Source: Silene latifolia
Lineage: Eukaryota; Streptophyta; Magnoliopsida; Caryophyllales; Caryophyllaceae
Reading direction: 5' to 3'
Assembly: GCF_048544455.1 (NCBI RefSeq)
Contig: NC_133538.1
Coordinates: forward strand, 438,028,311 to 438,092,310
Length of the DNA: 64,000 nucleotides
Below are positions 12,761-25,344 of the stretch, piece by piece. The notes beneath the pieces are model-generated. The model ran no database searches and had not been told where the DNA came from. It saw only the letters and a program-made list of their open reading frames with translations. The first letter of the stretch is position 1, and the number at the start of each line of letters is the position of its first letter. Both the position numbers and the translations under genes were made by a program.

Positions 12761-14194
12761 CTAGTTCAATTTGTAGGAACTCTTATCCATAGAGCTCAAA
12801 GCTCTTAATAAAAGATCAAAAGCTTGTGAACAAGCTCCAAATAAGCATAAGTATGGGTTGCTCAATTTGAATATGAAATTTGGCCAAGGAAGCTTGTAGA
12901 ATGTTCTTTTTCTTGGCTTCTCCTTAGCGTTAGAACTTTCCCGATGCTTCAAATAGGTAAACCCATGACTCTTGCCAACTCTAAGCATGAAGTGTGGTTC
13001 ATTTCCATCCATGGACTTCCACTTACCAACTTCTTCTTCAATTTTGGTGATTATGATAGCACTTTGATTGTTCAATCCTTCCGAGGTAGAAGGAGAATTT
13101 TCATGTCTTTGATGACCGGATACCATAGGGGTTGGGATTATGGGGGTCATATCTTCACAAGTAGCCTCACGAGCAATTTTCTCTTTAAGCTTTTTCACCA
13201 AATGGCTCTTGTAAGAAACTTTGGCCTTTTGAAGAAGGTCTATCATATCCTCTTCAATGATCATTGGCTCCATGATAGGTGCCAAGTGGTCTTCACGAAG
13301 GATAAAGAAAGGACGGTCTTCTTCATGATAGGGTATCTCAAATGCCTCAAGGATAGGCTCCTCAAGCAGGGTGATTTTATGAATCCCTCCTCTAGACTCA
13401 TCGTCATTGTTGCTATCCTCACGTGAATCATAAATGGGGGCTTTATTTAGCTCTTTTTCCAACACCTCAACGTTCACATCAAAAGACACACCCTCATACT
13501 CACAAAGGTTAAGAGTATTTGGTTTGCTCAACCTCATGTCTTCTTCATCGAACACAACACTCTCATAGTCACAAGAGCTCAAGGAACTTGGCTCTTCCCA
13601 CTTCTCGTCTTCCATGTCAAATGTCACTACTTCAAATTCGCATTTATGCTCAATATCCAAAGAACGGTGGTGAGTGTTTGCTTGGAATTCTTTTAATTGG
13701 GCAATTTGAATCCTCAACTCCTCTCTTTGGATAACAATGTCTTTAAGAACATTATCTTCTTTTCGGCTCTCTTCTAGCATTTGTTTGAAGAAGTTTTGTT
13801 GATCTCCCATCATTTGGAGAATCATGTTTTGAATGGGTTCATCTTTTTGTTGTGGGTATGTGTGAAAGTGGTTGTTTTGTGGCAATTGAAGTTCATTGTG
13901 AAATGGGTATCGGGTGAGTGGTTGTTGTTGATATTGGGTGTGGTAATTTTGGTGGGAAAAATTGGGGTAGTGGTTAGGATTTTCGTTGTACAAATAATAA
14001 GGTAGGGTTGTATTGACTTGCTCCTCAAACTCCCCATACCCATAGTCATACTCAAAAGGTCCACCACATACTCCATGTACCAAGTCTTGGATCATCATCA
14101 TAGTCAAGATAAAGATACAACTACAAACATGGAAACTACAATAAAATGGTAAGAACAATCCTTGAGGAACAAGTTCCTCAAGGTGAAAGCACAA
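12761..14194 (-). CDS. First ORF of Athila-like element (gag position, unrecognised)
   Basis: This 477-residue open frame lies just after the primer-binding site, where gag normally starts. The N-terminus includes a hydrophobic stretch and then a Tyr/Asn/Gln-rich segment. A coiled-coil-like region follows (about residues 120-170: EESRKEDNVLK, REELRIQIAQLKEF), then a long acidic region with repeated CEYE/CDYES-type units. I do not recognise a capsid major homology region or a zinc knuckle. The likely role is structural, based only on position. The ATG at the upstream end precedes a hydrophobic leader, so the true start could be the internal MMMIQDLVHG. Confidence 0.5.
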   Translation of the reverse strand: MCFHLEELVPQGLFLPFYCSFHVCSCIFILTMMMIQDLVHGVCGGPFEYDYGYGEFEEQVNTTLPYYLYNENPNHYPNFSHQNYHTQYQQQPLTRYPFHNELQLPQNNHFHTYPQQKDEPIQNMILQMMGDQQNFFKQMLEESRKEDNVLKDIVIQREELRIQIAQLKEFQANTHHRSLDIEHKCEFEVVTFDMEDEKWEEPSSLSSCDYESVVFDEEDMRLSKPNTLNLCEYEGVSFDVNVEVLEKELNKAPIYDSREDSNNDDESRGGIHKITLLEEPILEAFEIPYHEEDRPFFILREDHLAPIMEPMIIEEDMIDLLQKAKVSYKSHLVKKLKEKIAREATCEDMTPIIPTPMVSGHQRHENSPSTSEGLNNQSAIIITKIEEEVGKWKSMDGNEPHFMLRVGKSHGFTYLKHRESSNAKEKPRKRTFYKLPWPNFIFKLSNPYLCLFGACSQAFDLLLRALSSMDKSSYKLN

Positions 14195-14236
14195 CTAAAA
14201 TAGACAAACAAGTAATAACTTAATCACATAGCACCA

Positions 14237-14254
14237 TCCCCGGCAACGGCGCCA
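14237..14254 (-). promoter_or_regulatory. Primer-binding site, tRNA-Asp type
   Basis: The plus strand reads tccccggcaacggcgcca, identical to the 3' end of plant tRNA-Asp including CCA. It sits three bases from the inner edge of the LTR at 14258. This fixes the element orientation as minus and points to the Athila branch, where this primer is common. Confidence 0.85.
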
Positions 14255-14257
14255 TTT

Positions 14258-15954
14258 TGATCCGGACGATGTCGTCACTCATCCAATCAAACACATTTAT
14301 AATACTCAACAAACAACTAGTTAACGGTAAGTCGAGGTCGATCCATGGGACGGTGTGCTTTGGGTTCTAAGTCTATCTATCTCAATTTATGCTAGTGTCA
14401 CAATTTGTTTGGGTTTGTAGTTGTGTCTAGACTAATGCAAGAAATAAAGTAGAACGAGCAATAAAAGGAAAGATGTAAACAATTGATTAAAAGTGCTAGG
14501 ATATCATGGGGTCATGGGGGATTCATGGTGTTGATCATACAAACATGTTTACAAGGTTGCAAGCAATTAATGTTGTGGAGGAACCGAGTTGGGTTATATC
14601 TTACGGTTCTTAGGAAGAGTTGGGTCCCGGAGCCGAATCGATTAGATTGTACAATACCTACAAGTCGACTTACTTTCCTCCTAATCAACTTCTATGCATG
14701 GTCTAACAAGACTCGAGTTGGGTTATATCTTACGAGTCAAGTTGAGTAGATAAGAGATGGTAAAAATGCAAGGATTCATAGGCTTAGCATTTCATCAAAC
14801 ATAACATGTGCATAAAGTTGACATCACAACAAGCAAGCAATTTAATCATGTGAACATATTAGATTAAGCATGAATCAATCCCATGTTGGTTTCCCTTAAT
14901 TACCCACTAATCCTAGCTAAGTAACTACTCACTCATCATCATGGGAAACATGTCATTAATGGTGTCAATCATCACAACAAGTATAAACATGATAATAGAA
15001 TGAAGAAATAAACAATAAAGATTAAAGAGTAAAGGAATTATACCAAACTTGAGGTGATCCAAATAATAATGCAAAGAATAATAGAAGAAACTTGATGATT
15101 GATGGAAGGTTGTCAATCTCCCAATAATAACCCAATAATCTTCAGTTACCCAATAATAAACTTGAATAATAAACTTGAACAATAATTAAAGAGAGATTAA
15201 TGTGTAATTTGTGGAAAGATTAAAGAGTAATCTATTCTAATCTACTCCTAATCTAATCTAAAGAAGGATTTTCTACTCTAAAAACTTCTCTAAAATCAAA
15301 CTCCCTCATTTGATTATTACAAATGGGGTATTTATAGTGGAAATTAGGTGGGTGCATTAGGGTTAACTAAGGGCTAAACTAGTAATTACACTTTTGAGTT
15401 TAGAGCTGGGAGGAGCCGGTATTTCTTGAAGGAAGGGCTTCTTTCTTTGTAGCTTGGAGAAGACGGAATTGTGTTGTGGGGGAATCCGTGCGTATTGTGG
15501 TCGGGACGGGCGGATTCTGGGAGAGGAAAACGAGCGGATTTGCCAGAATCCGGGCGGATTCTGGTGGGGCAATCCGAGCGGATTCAAAGCAAGACGCTCG
15601 GATTGTGTAATGTGGAGACGGGCGGATTGGAGACAATCCGCTCGGATTGTTCTTCAGCAATGATTCTCCTTCTTTTCTTCCCTTTTTGCTCATTCCTATT
15701 TTATTCTTGCGGGATTGGTCTTTAGTCTTTGCTTCCTCTTCATACTAGTCCATCTAGTATCGTCAAGTAGCTTCCAAATATGCACGAAAGACGGGAATTT
15801 CCGCCTTATTATCTCCTTTTCTACAAAACATATGAAATTCGATAGAAAAGCAAATAGGAAGGTTTTGACGGATAAAATGGTCATAGAATGTTATAATAGT
15901 ATGCAAAATAGGCTCAATTAGGGGACTAAATGTGCGCAAATAATGGTCACATCA
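14258..15954 (-). repeat. 5' LTR of Athila-like element
   Basis: This 1,697-bp repeat matches 6652-8349 at about 99% by eye. It includes the same aatccg-NN-cggatt palindrome cluster around 15545-15650. The target duplication gtatg follows at 15955. Confidence 0.9.
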
Positions 15955-15999
15955 GTATGTTAAAGTAAAAAGACAATTATGTTTATAAAATTGAATAAC

Positions 16000-17752
16000 C
16001 TGAAATATTCTATGCTTCCTGTAGGCATCTTCAACATTTATAATGTGCACGTTTCCTTGCTCAGAAAACCCCCTAACGGCACACGAACAGGGAGCCATTT
16101 GCACTTGCTCTTGGAACTCATAGAAAACAGTATGTGTGTAGATTTTAGAGGCATGTTTTTCAATCATTGTCTTAGAAGAAACCTGTGGCAATGTCTTTGT
16201 CACTTGCAAAGATCAAGAAATCTGTGATTATAGCGTTGTTGTTCCATTGCACTCTGAAAACGCAACCAAAATTCTACAAGTGTGCCATCTATGCTCTCAA
16301 ATCTTTTGAAATAACTGTTTTGACTCTTTGATCTTTGTGTAGTCTTCAAAAGGCAGCCTAAAGGCAAATCCCTAAAGTAAGCAGGTATCTATTTGTGCCT
16401 TTTGTTATACATGTATGTCAACCAAGTATTATCATTCAACTCAAAGTCATTAATCACTTGAGTCCATTTTTCTTCAAACTCAATGGGTTCCAAGTCAGTA
16501 TCCCAAACAACTCCGCATATCCGCTCAACAAAGTCAGTCTCCTTACAAATCTGTGACTCAACTTTATCGGTAAGTTTTTTCATTATATGCCACATGCAGT
16601 AACGATGTTTTGCTTGCTTGAATACAGAACGCACCCCGAGTTTAATTGCCGGATCTTGATCAGTAAGAATGCATTGAGGTTCCTTGTTGCCCATACAATC
16701 AAGGAACTTCTTAAACACCCAAATGAATGACCCATCGTTCTCATGATCGACAAGTGCAAAGAAGAAAAAGTCACGATTTTTGTAGTTGTCAACACCAGTG
16801 AATGGGGTGAAGGCCATGTGGTACTTGTTAGTACCGTAAGTAGGATCAAAGGTGATGGTGTCCCCAAACAAGGAATAATTCATTCTTGCTTGTGCATCTG
16901 CCCAAAAGATTTTAGCCAAACAATTATCCTCATCAACTTGGTAAGCATAGTAAAAGCCATCTTGCGATTCAGAAAGTGCCTTTAAATAATCGAGAATCAT
17001 GTCAGTATCCTTCTCACCTATATAACATTTAATATTTCTTTTGAAGTTCTTGAATTCTGTGAGAGATGAACCAATGTTTGCATACCCATTTGATTGTTCT
17101 GCCAGAATTCTAAAAGTCTTGGTAGCCCCGATGTTGAGTTTACAATTGTTAACAATTGTCTGCTTCATGTAAAGGTTAAGTATTCTTACGTTTTTCTGGA
17201 ATTCCCGTTCTTTGAGTGAGTAGAGTCTGTGATTATGACCTTCATAAAACGTATTAATAGCATACCCTATTAGCTCCTTAAGGTCATTGAATACAGCACA
17301 AAACCGTATTTTTGCCTTGCAACCAAATCTTGTTATTTTTGTTTTCTTTGGCTCTACAGACCTTTTCCTCTTCTTTTTCTCTTCTGTGTTTTCAAATTCA
17401 ACAACAGGTTTGAGTTTTTTGCGATCCTCTTTGAATCCATGTCTCATTGCGAGACAATTGATTTTTTGTCTATCAAACCATCACGGAATCTTGTTTGTGT
17501 GTACTTTCTTGGTATGAAACCACAAGCCACAGCATATAAATTGTAAAACTCTATTGCCTCCTCCACCTTTACAAACATTAACCCCAGAGCAGGTTTGAAA
17601 CCATTTTCTACCATCCTATTCCACTCCTCACTGCCACCTGGAGTATATCTCAATCCCAGATTATGGATAGTATTTTCTCCTGTTTCAGACGCAACAGTAG
17701 GTGTAGAAAAAGTTGTTGCATTGGTAGTATTAATTTCAATGCCTGGAAACAT
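16000..17752 (-). pseudogene. FAR1 / MULE DDE exon of MULE 0 transposase
   Basis: Mutator-like transposase of the FAR1/FRS type, which cuts and joins element ends. From the N-terminus: a FAR1 DNA-binding region (VEEAIEFYNLYAVACGF, then RFGCKAKIRF and YEGHNHRLYS) and a linker with NIGATKTFRI. The DDE core has TFDPTYGTNKYHMAF (first Asp), LTDQDPAIK (second Asp) and HRYCMWHIMKKL. The exon ends at a CAG/GT donor at 16000 and splices in phase to the SWIM exon at 788-1432. Several breaks occur. One is a frame change near 17447, where the 17444-17752 part meets the 16389-17447 part. A stop follows NKRHK at 16389. Coding is scrambled between 16388 and about 16210, with recognisable KRFE and VEFWLRF pieces. 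It is not functional as it stands. Confidence 0.85.
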
Positions 17753-17835
17753 TAAAACAGAAGAACTGTTATGGTATTATTAATTTCAATATCTTAGATT
17801 CTATACAAAACAAAACAATAGAACCTCTGCAGCAG

Positions 17836-18665
17836 CAGTTATTTTAACGTTATAATGCAGTTATTGTATTATACAAATGCAATTATTCTATCAGAGGGGG
17901 GAGTGTTTTAGTGAAATTGGTAGCCTAGTCCACCACAATACACACACAGTTATTTTAATGTAGTATTAAAGTTATTTCATTATTAAAGAGTAGTTATTGT
18001 AATGATTTTTTTGTCAGATCCTATAAACTAGTATTTATTATGAAAAAAACAATCTCTGCTACAACAGTTATTTTAATGTTATAATACAGTTATTATATTA
18101 TACAAATGCAATTATTCTATCAGAGAGGGGAGAGTTTTAGTGAAATTGGTACCCTAGTCCACCACAATGCACACATAGTTATTTTAATGTAATATTAAAG
18201 TTATTTCATTATTAAAGAGTAGTTATTGTAAGGATTTTTTTGTCAGATCCTATAAAGTAGTATTTATTATGAAAAAAAACAATCTCTGTTACAACAATTA
18301 TTTTAACGTTATAATGCAGTTATTGTATTATACAAATGCAATTATTCTATCAGAGAGGGGAAGGTTTTAGTGGAATTGGTAGCCTAGTCCACCACAACGC
18401 ACACACAGTTATTTTAATGTAGTATTAAAGTTATTTCATTATTAAAGAGTAGTTATTGTAAGGATTTTTTTGCCAGATCCTATAAAATAGTATTTATTAT
18501 GAAAAAAACAATCTCTGCTACAACAGTTATTTTAACGTTGTAATGCAGTTATTGTATTATACAAATGCAATTATTCTATCAGAGGGGGGAGGGTTTTAGT
18601 GAAATTGGTAGCCTAGTCCACCACAATGCACACACAGTTATTTTAATGTAATATCAAAGCTATTT
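17836..18665. repeat. Tandem array of ~230-bp unit upstream of MULE 0 transposase
   Basis: Nearly four copies of a 229-230-bp unit start at about 17836, 18065, 18295 and 18524. Each copy holds cagttattttaa, gcagttattgtatt, gcaattattctat and a fixed strand of ggtagcctagtccacc. The unit itself contains several small words of the ttatt(g/t)ta type seen in the intron array. It sits just upstream of the transposase start at 17752. Confidence 0.85.
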
Positions 18666-18705
18666 TAATACTTTGTAAAGCGCTTATTGTATTATTGTAA
18701 TCCAA

Positions 18706-19563
<858 letters not shown>

Positions 19564-19625
19564 AGATCTAATGTGTCCCTTACCTCATTTGAGTCCTTAA
19601 GTCCTTATAAGGACCCTTAGATGGA
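19564..19625 (+). repeat. Left terminal repeat of MULE A
   Basis: The segment containing aagtccttataaggaccc followed by ttagatgg is inverted relative to 39380-39465, where the reverse complement reads taagtccttataagggcc and ttggatg. It is a terminal inverted repeat candidate. The following 19626-20150 holds no recognisable gene or feature. Confidence 0.6.
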
Positions 19626-20159
19626 CAACATCTATGGTGGAGATTTTTTACAAAATATAGGGCAAAAAAAAGGGAAAAGCTTGGCTATGAAAGAGGACAA
19701 CAATTCCTGCCAATTGTCCTTACCAATGATCATTTCTTGCGGACAAAAGCATATATCCTTTGTACTATGTTTCCACTTCCCACATTCTTCCTTCCTGAAC
19801 ACACTTAATTCCAACCTTTTTATTTCTTTCTTCTCTCTAAAACTGGGTGCTTTCATCTCAAAACGAAGCTAAAGTTCTCTCTAAATCCTCCAAACCAGCG
19901 TAAACATGCAAATAATAGATGGCATCAATGGTATTTCTTCATTTTATTCATTGTTTTCAGTCACGTTTTCATATTTTTCAGTTGAATAGGAAGGATGAAG
20001 GTAATCATTACAGTTTTGCATGTCATCAAATTTGTTCATTCTTGTTTTGATTATTTGTTACTGGGTTTGAAATGAAGATTGTTAGAAGTAAATCTTCATG
20101 CTGGGTTTTCATTAATTTGAGTTTGGATTAGCATGAACGCATTCTGACAACATTTACAT

Positions 20160-21165
20160 GAACATTTTTGCTATAGTTTTACATTTACATTTTTTATTTG
20201 TTATATTTTTTATGTGAGCTAGCATTCTGACAACATTTACACTTTTGTTGACATTTACACTTTTAAAGCCTCACATTTACACTGCATTACTGCTCACGGT
20301 TACACTTTTCCTGTACTTTTAAATTTACACTTTTTTATTGTTATTGTCACCTTTGCATTTTTATTGTTATATTTTTTTATGTGAGTTGGCATTCTGACAA
20401 CATTTACACTTTTAAAGCATCACATTTACACTGCATTCCTGCTCACATTTACACTTTTGGTGTACTTTTACACTTTTGTTGACATTTACACTTTCAGACA
20501 ATCACATTTACACTTCCTTTCTCCTACACATTTGGATGTTTACTCTTTTTGCTATAGTTTTAAATTTACACTTTTTAATTGTTATATTTTTTATGTGAGT
20601 TAGCATTCTGACAACATTTACACTTTTGTTGACATTTACACTTTTAAAGCCTCACATTTACACTGCATTACTGCTCACGTTTACACTTTTCCTGTACTTT
20701 TAAATTTACACTTTTTTTATTGTTATAGTCACATTTGCATTTTTATTGTTATATTTTTTATGTGAGTTAGCATTCTGACAACATTTAAACTTTTATTGAC
20801 ATTTACACTTTTAAAGCATCACATTTACACTTCGTTTACACTTTTAAAGCATCACATTTACACTTTTACTGACATTTACACTTTCAGAACAACACATTTA
20901 CACTTCGTTTCTACTGACATTTACACTTACACTTTTGGATGTTTACTTTTACTATAGTTTTGACATCTACACTTTTGCTGACATTTACACTTTCAGAACA
21001 ACACATTTACACTTCGTTTCTACTGACATTTACACTTACACTTTTGGATGTTTACTTTTACTATAGTTTTGACATTTACACTTTTGATGACATTTACACT
21101 TTCAGAACAGCACATTTACACTTCATATCTGAGGACATTTACATTTACACTTACACTCTAACAGA
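20160..21165. repeat. catttacact array upstream of MULE A transposase
   Basis: Dozens of imperfect copies of catttacacttt occur, grouped in larger duplications: a ~450-bp block with gtgagttagcattctgacaa recurs near 20215, 20385, 20600 and 20760. It ends directly before the first transposase exon. No gene is seen inside. Confidence 0.85.
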
Positions 21166-21189
21166 ATGGGGTTCAACCTGACAGGCAGG

Positions 21190-24100
21190 AGCTGTGTAGG
21201 GAGGTGGAGAAGAGGTTTACACCGTACATCGGCCAGGAGTTTGGGGGGGTTGAGGATGCGGTGACTTTTTATAAGATATACGCCATTGCTTGTGGGTTTG
21301 ATGTCCGTAGGTACACAACAAAAAATGGCGTGGCGGTGAGATCAAGTCAAAGCTCGTCGTCTACAATCGAGAAGGTTTCGCTCACAAGACGCCCAGAAAA
21401 GATCAGGATGACGGACTGGATGGGGAGAAGTCACAGAGGATATTCAGGGTCACTAGAGTGGGGTGTAAAGCGAGGATACGACTATATATGAAGAATGGTC
21501 TTTTATTAATTGACCGGTTCCACGAGGTTCACAATCACGAGCTTATCTCACTTAAGGACAGAGAGTTCCAGAAATTGTCGCGTAACATAACAGATTATCA
21601 CAAGATGATAATCGTTTCAAACTCAAGGGTTTGTAATACATAATCACTCTCTATACTAAATAAATAATTCCATTCATGTTATATTTATATGACGTATCAT
21701 TAATGATTGATTGGCAAACAAGATAGGAGCAACAAAAACATACAGAATCTGCAAAGAACAAGTGAATGGATACGAAAACATTGGAGCAAGCTTAAATGAT
21801 TTTAAGAACTTCCATAGGGATGTTAAATGTTTCATTCACGAACGGGATGGTCAGTTGTTTGTTGACCATTTCAAGGAAATGACTGAAACAAGAATAGGTT
21901 TCTACTTTGACTATGACCTTGACGATGATGGCGACCTACGTAGGGCCATATGGCGGACGGTACCGCCGAGATAATTACAAAATTTTTGGTGATGCGGTGT
22001 CATTCGACCCAACTTACTCCACCAATAAGTATTCTATGGTATTCACACCATTCACAGGTGTTGACCACCATAAACGATCTGTGACGTTCTGTGGGGCTCT
22101 AGTTGCAAGGGAAGATTATGAGTCGTTTAATTGGGTTTTCAGCCGGTTTTTACAAGCAATGGGAGGTAAGGAACCCGAGTACATAATTACAGATAAGGAC
22201 CCAGGTATTATCAAATCTGTCCCTCTTGTTTTCAAGACAGCGCGCCATCGGTTCTGTATGTGGCATATAATGAACAAAATGCCAAGTAAGTTTGGTGTCT
22301 CGAGAAGCGATTATAATGAGTTCATTTGTAAACTGAATGACATTATATGGGACGATGAGCTTGAGGCAGCAGAATTTGATGGTATCTGGGAGAAAATAAT
22401 TCAAGATCATGGTGTTGGCGTAAATGATTGGTTTGCAGATACATATGCTATAAGGGGACAGTGGGTGATGGCGCATTGCAGAGACTTGAGGATGGCGTCG
22501 ATTATGAGGACAACTCAAAGATCAGAGAGCGAAAATAGCTTTTTCAAGAGGTTTGAGCACAAGTCAAGAACATTGGTTGAGTTTTGGATGCGTTTCGAGA
22601 GCGCTATGGACCAACAAAGACATACACAGAAGCAGCTTGACAACATGGATAAGCACTCGTCCGCAACGGCGTCAACACATCCGGCATTAGAGATTCATGC
22701 TGCAAAGGTGTACACCTATTCAGCTTTCCACAAATTCAAACAAGAAGCCATCTTCTCAATTGATACATGTAGAACAGGAGGTTTCACTGAGAGAGGCGAG
22801 TTAGAGGTAACTACTGTCAAAGATTCAACCAGAAAGAAGAATTTTGAAGTTGCGTACAGTCCAGGTAATTTACACTTCCTATGACATTTACACTTTCTGT
22901 TTTTATCTCATTTAAATTCCTATAACTTAACATTTACACCTCTAATAACTTAACATTTACACTTCCTATTAGTTTACATTTACACTTCCTATTAGTTTGC
23001 ATTTACACTTCTAATAACTTAACATTTACACTTTACAATTGATGACATTTACACTTTACATCATATGACATTTACACTTCCTATACCTTAACATTTACAC
23101 TTCTAATTACCTAGCATTTACACACTACATTTCCTGACATTTACATTTTACATCATATGACATTTACACATTCAAATCTCTTAAACTTAACATTTACACT
23201 TCTAATACCTTAACATTTACACTTCCTATTAGTTTACATTTACACTTCTAATTACTTCGCATTTACACTTTACAATTGATGACATTTACACTTTACATCA
23301 TATGATATTTACACTTCCTATACCTTAACATTTACACTTCTAATACCTTAACATTTACACTTCCTATACCTTAACATTTACACTTTTCCACTTATTGACA
23401 TTTACACTACATTTCATGACATTTACACTTTACATCATATGACATTTACACATTTAAATCCCCTATAACTTAACATTTACACTTCTAGTACCTTAACATT
23501 TACACTTCCTATTAGTTTACATTTACACTTCTAATTACTTAGCATTTACACACTACATGTCATGACATTTACACTTTACATCATGACATTTACACATTCA
23601 AATCCCTATAACTTAACATTTACACTTCTAATACCTTAACATTTACACTTCCTATTAGATTACATTTACACTTCTAATTACTTAGCATTTACACTTTACA
23701 ATTCAATACATTTACACTTTACATCAGTGACACTATTTTTAACGTTCACACTTACATGCTAGCTTTATCTGATGACACAGGTACACGTAAAGCAAGCTGC
23801 AGTTATACGATGTTTGAAAGAACCGAAATCCTATGCCGCCATATAATATGGATTTTTTTCAAAGCAAGTGGGATAAAGACTATACCAGAAGATTATGTTA
23901 CGAATAGATGGATGAAAGAGTATCTCCGATTAAGGATTTTCAATACTAATGGTGAAGGAACAGAAAACATGCAAGTCATCGATGAAAAACAAATTGCAAT
24001 GTCAATAATGTGGTCGAAGTTCATGAAGTCAGTAGGGCTCCTTCGAGACAAAGGAATAGGCGATGTTGACGACTTTTCCGCTGTAATTAGATCATTTAAA

Positions 24101-24478
24101 CAGTCCCTGTCACCATTAGGGGAAGTGTTGAATAAAAATCAACAAATGGAGAAATTTCTGAATTGTACGGCATGTGAGGTAGTGATGATATTGCCACCAA
24201 AGAATTCGAAAAACAAGGGGGCCGGAAAAAGATTGTTGTCAGCCAAAACAAAAGCAATGGTGTTGGCTAGGAAACCCAAACGTAAGTGTAAGAATTGCAA
24301 GAGAATGACAAATCACGACAAGAGAAATCGCCTAACCCCTTCTCAAAGACACACGCCATTGTGCGAAGGGTCGTCGAACCAGAAGAGGATGAAGGAGAGG
24401 AGGAGGAAGAAGAGCTGGAGTCGAACAAGAATAGACGTCGGATCACTGACAAGTGTTGCTCTATATATTTTGAGTGTG
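21190..24478 (+). pseudogene. FAR1/DDE/SWIM transposase of MULE A
   Basis: Mutator-like transposase in three exons. Exon 1 (about 21190-21628) holds the FAR1 region: EDAVTFYKIYAIACGF, then, after a frame change near 21330, VGCKARIRLYMK and HEVHNHELIS. Exon 2 (about 21714-22865) begins IGATKTYRICKEQ and contains the DDE core: VSFDPTYSTNKYSM, ITDKDPGII and HRFCMWHIMNKM. It ends at SPG with a G/GTAATT donor. A frame change near 21950 separates its first 240 bases from the rest. Exon 3 (23781 onward, after an ACAG acceptor) carries the SWIM finger CSYTMFERTEILCRH, the knuckle CKNCKRMTNHDK and, one frame away near 24330, NCPNPF with an acidic tail. Exon order, domains and intron position match MULE 0. 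At least three frame changes suggest it is inactive. Confidence 0.82.
22866..23780 (+). repeat. catttacactt array filling the intron before the SWIM exon
   Basis: The intron is almost entirely repeats of catttacactt with spacers such as cctattagtt and acatcatatg, which recur at a higher period of about 250-280 bp. A clear GT donor and AG acceptor bound it. The same intron in MULE 0 is filled with a different unit. Confidence 0.85.
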
Positions 24479-24719
24479 TAACTTATAACTTTGATGTGGT
24501 ATAACTGGAGAGGGCGATAAGGAATTGGTCTCATGGCAGCGTAACTTTGAACAACAGTTGGTGTAACTTTTAGTAACACCAACGTTAGAGTTACACTGTC
24601 ATAAGACCAAAATCTCTCTGTTTTATTAGATAGCCAAACATTGTGTTACTTGAACTTATTTTGGATTACTTATGTTATTTCAAGTAACAGATTACACTTA
24701 TTTTCAAATAATGCTGTGT

Positions 24720-25160
24720 TAACACTTACACTTCCTATGTCAAAGACATTTACACTTCCAAGAACTTCACATTTACACATACTATATCCTCACATTTACA
24801 CTTTGAATATCTTCACATTTACACTTCCAATTTAGTCAGTTTTACACTTTATTTGTTCACATTTACACTTCTCCTATATTCAAATTTACACTTCCTATTT
24901 GTTCTTATTTACACTTTTTTTTGTTCACATTTACACTTGGGCTGTCACCAAATTTACACTTCCCATGTCACCACATTTACACTGCATTCAATTTAATTTC
25001 AGTGTGTTTACATTCACACTTTCAGTATGATAAAGTTGACACTGACAGTGTTAACATTTACACTTTAAGTGTGTTAATATTTACACTTAAAGTGTAAATG
25101 TGACTAAATTACAAGTGTGATAACAGCTACACTTGCAATTTAGTCACATTTACACTTTGA
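24720..25160. repeat. catttacact array between convergent MULE A genes
   Basis: Copies of acatttacactt continue between the 3' ends of the transposase and the ULP1-like gene. Some are in reverse orientation near 25080-25160 (agtgtaaatgtg). No gene is present. Confidence 0.8.
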
Positions 25161-25344
25161 ATAAACTATGATTATAAATGCCAAAAAATAGTCAACCATT
25201 ACACTTCATCAGTGTAATTTACCATTACACTTCATTACTGTAAAGCTTACACTTGCAAACATTGCCAACCACAGTACAAAACATTCTTTTCTAAGTTCAA
25301 GATTGCCAAACAAAATACATTTAAAAAAAATGTCCACAAATTGT

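Larger units (their letters stand above)
6652..15954 (-). mobile_element. Athila-like LTR retroelement lacking pol; looks whole for its kind
   Basis: A fossil LTR element in minus orientation, bounded by long terminal repeats at 6652-8349 and 14258-15954. The outer ends are TG...CA, with a perfect 5-bp target duplication, gtatg, at 6647-6651 and 15955-15959. The primer-binding site next to the 5' LTR matches the 3' end of tRNA-Asp, as in Athila-type Ty3/Gypsy elements. Two long open reading frames lie inside, but no protease, reverse transcriptase or integrase is recognisable. It therefore looks like a non-autonomous derivative that moved with enzymes from a relative. The LTRs are about 99% alike by eye, so the insertion is recent on an evolutionary scale. 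I see no obvious breaks in the two reading frames. Confidence 0.88.
1433..15999 (-). other. Transposase intron of MULE 0, enlarged by two insertions
   Basis: The intron between the DDE and SWIM exons begins with a GT after CAG (exon base 16000) and ends with AG next to base 1432. What belongs to the intron itself is the repeat sequence at 1440-1538 and 6213-6651 plus 15955-15999. The rest is a LINE (1539-6212) and an LTR element (6652-15954), each with its own target-site duplication. Without the insertions the intron would be near 0.6 kb, similar to the 0.9-kb repeat-filled intron at the same place in MULE A (22866-23780). Confidence 0.75.

Noticed and set aside
14237-14254. A tRNA-Asp gene
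   Set aside because: Only the 3' 18 bases including CCA are present; they are the primer-binding site beside an LTR.
6652-15954. The 1.7-kb direct repeat as a segmental duplication of host sequence
   Set aside because: TG...CA ends, a tRNA-Asp primer site at the inner edge and a perfect 5-bp target duplication identify the copies as LTRs.
25209-25344. Continuation of the ULP1-like gene past 25345
   Set aside because: The minus-strand frame at 25209-25427 has no match to the family and overlaps the supported C-terminal frame in another phase.
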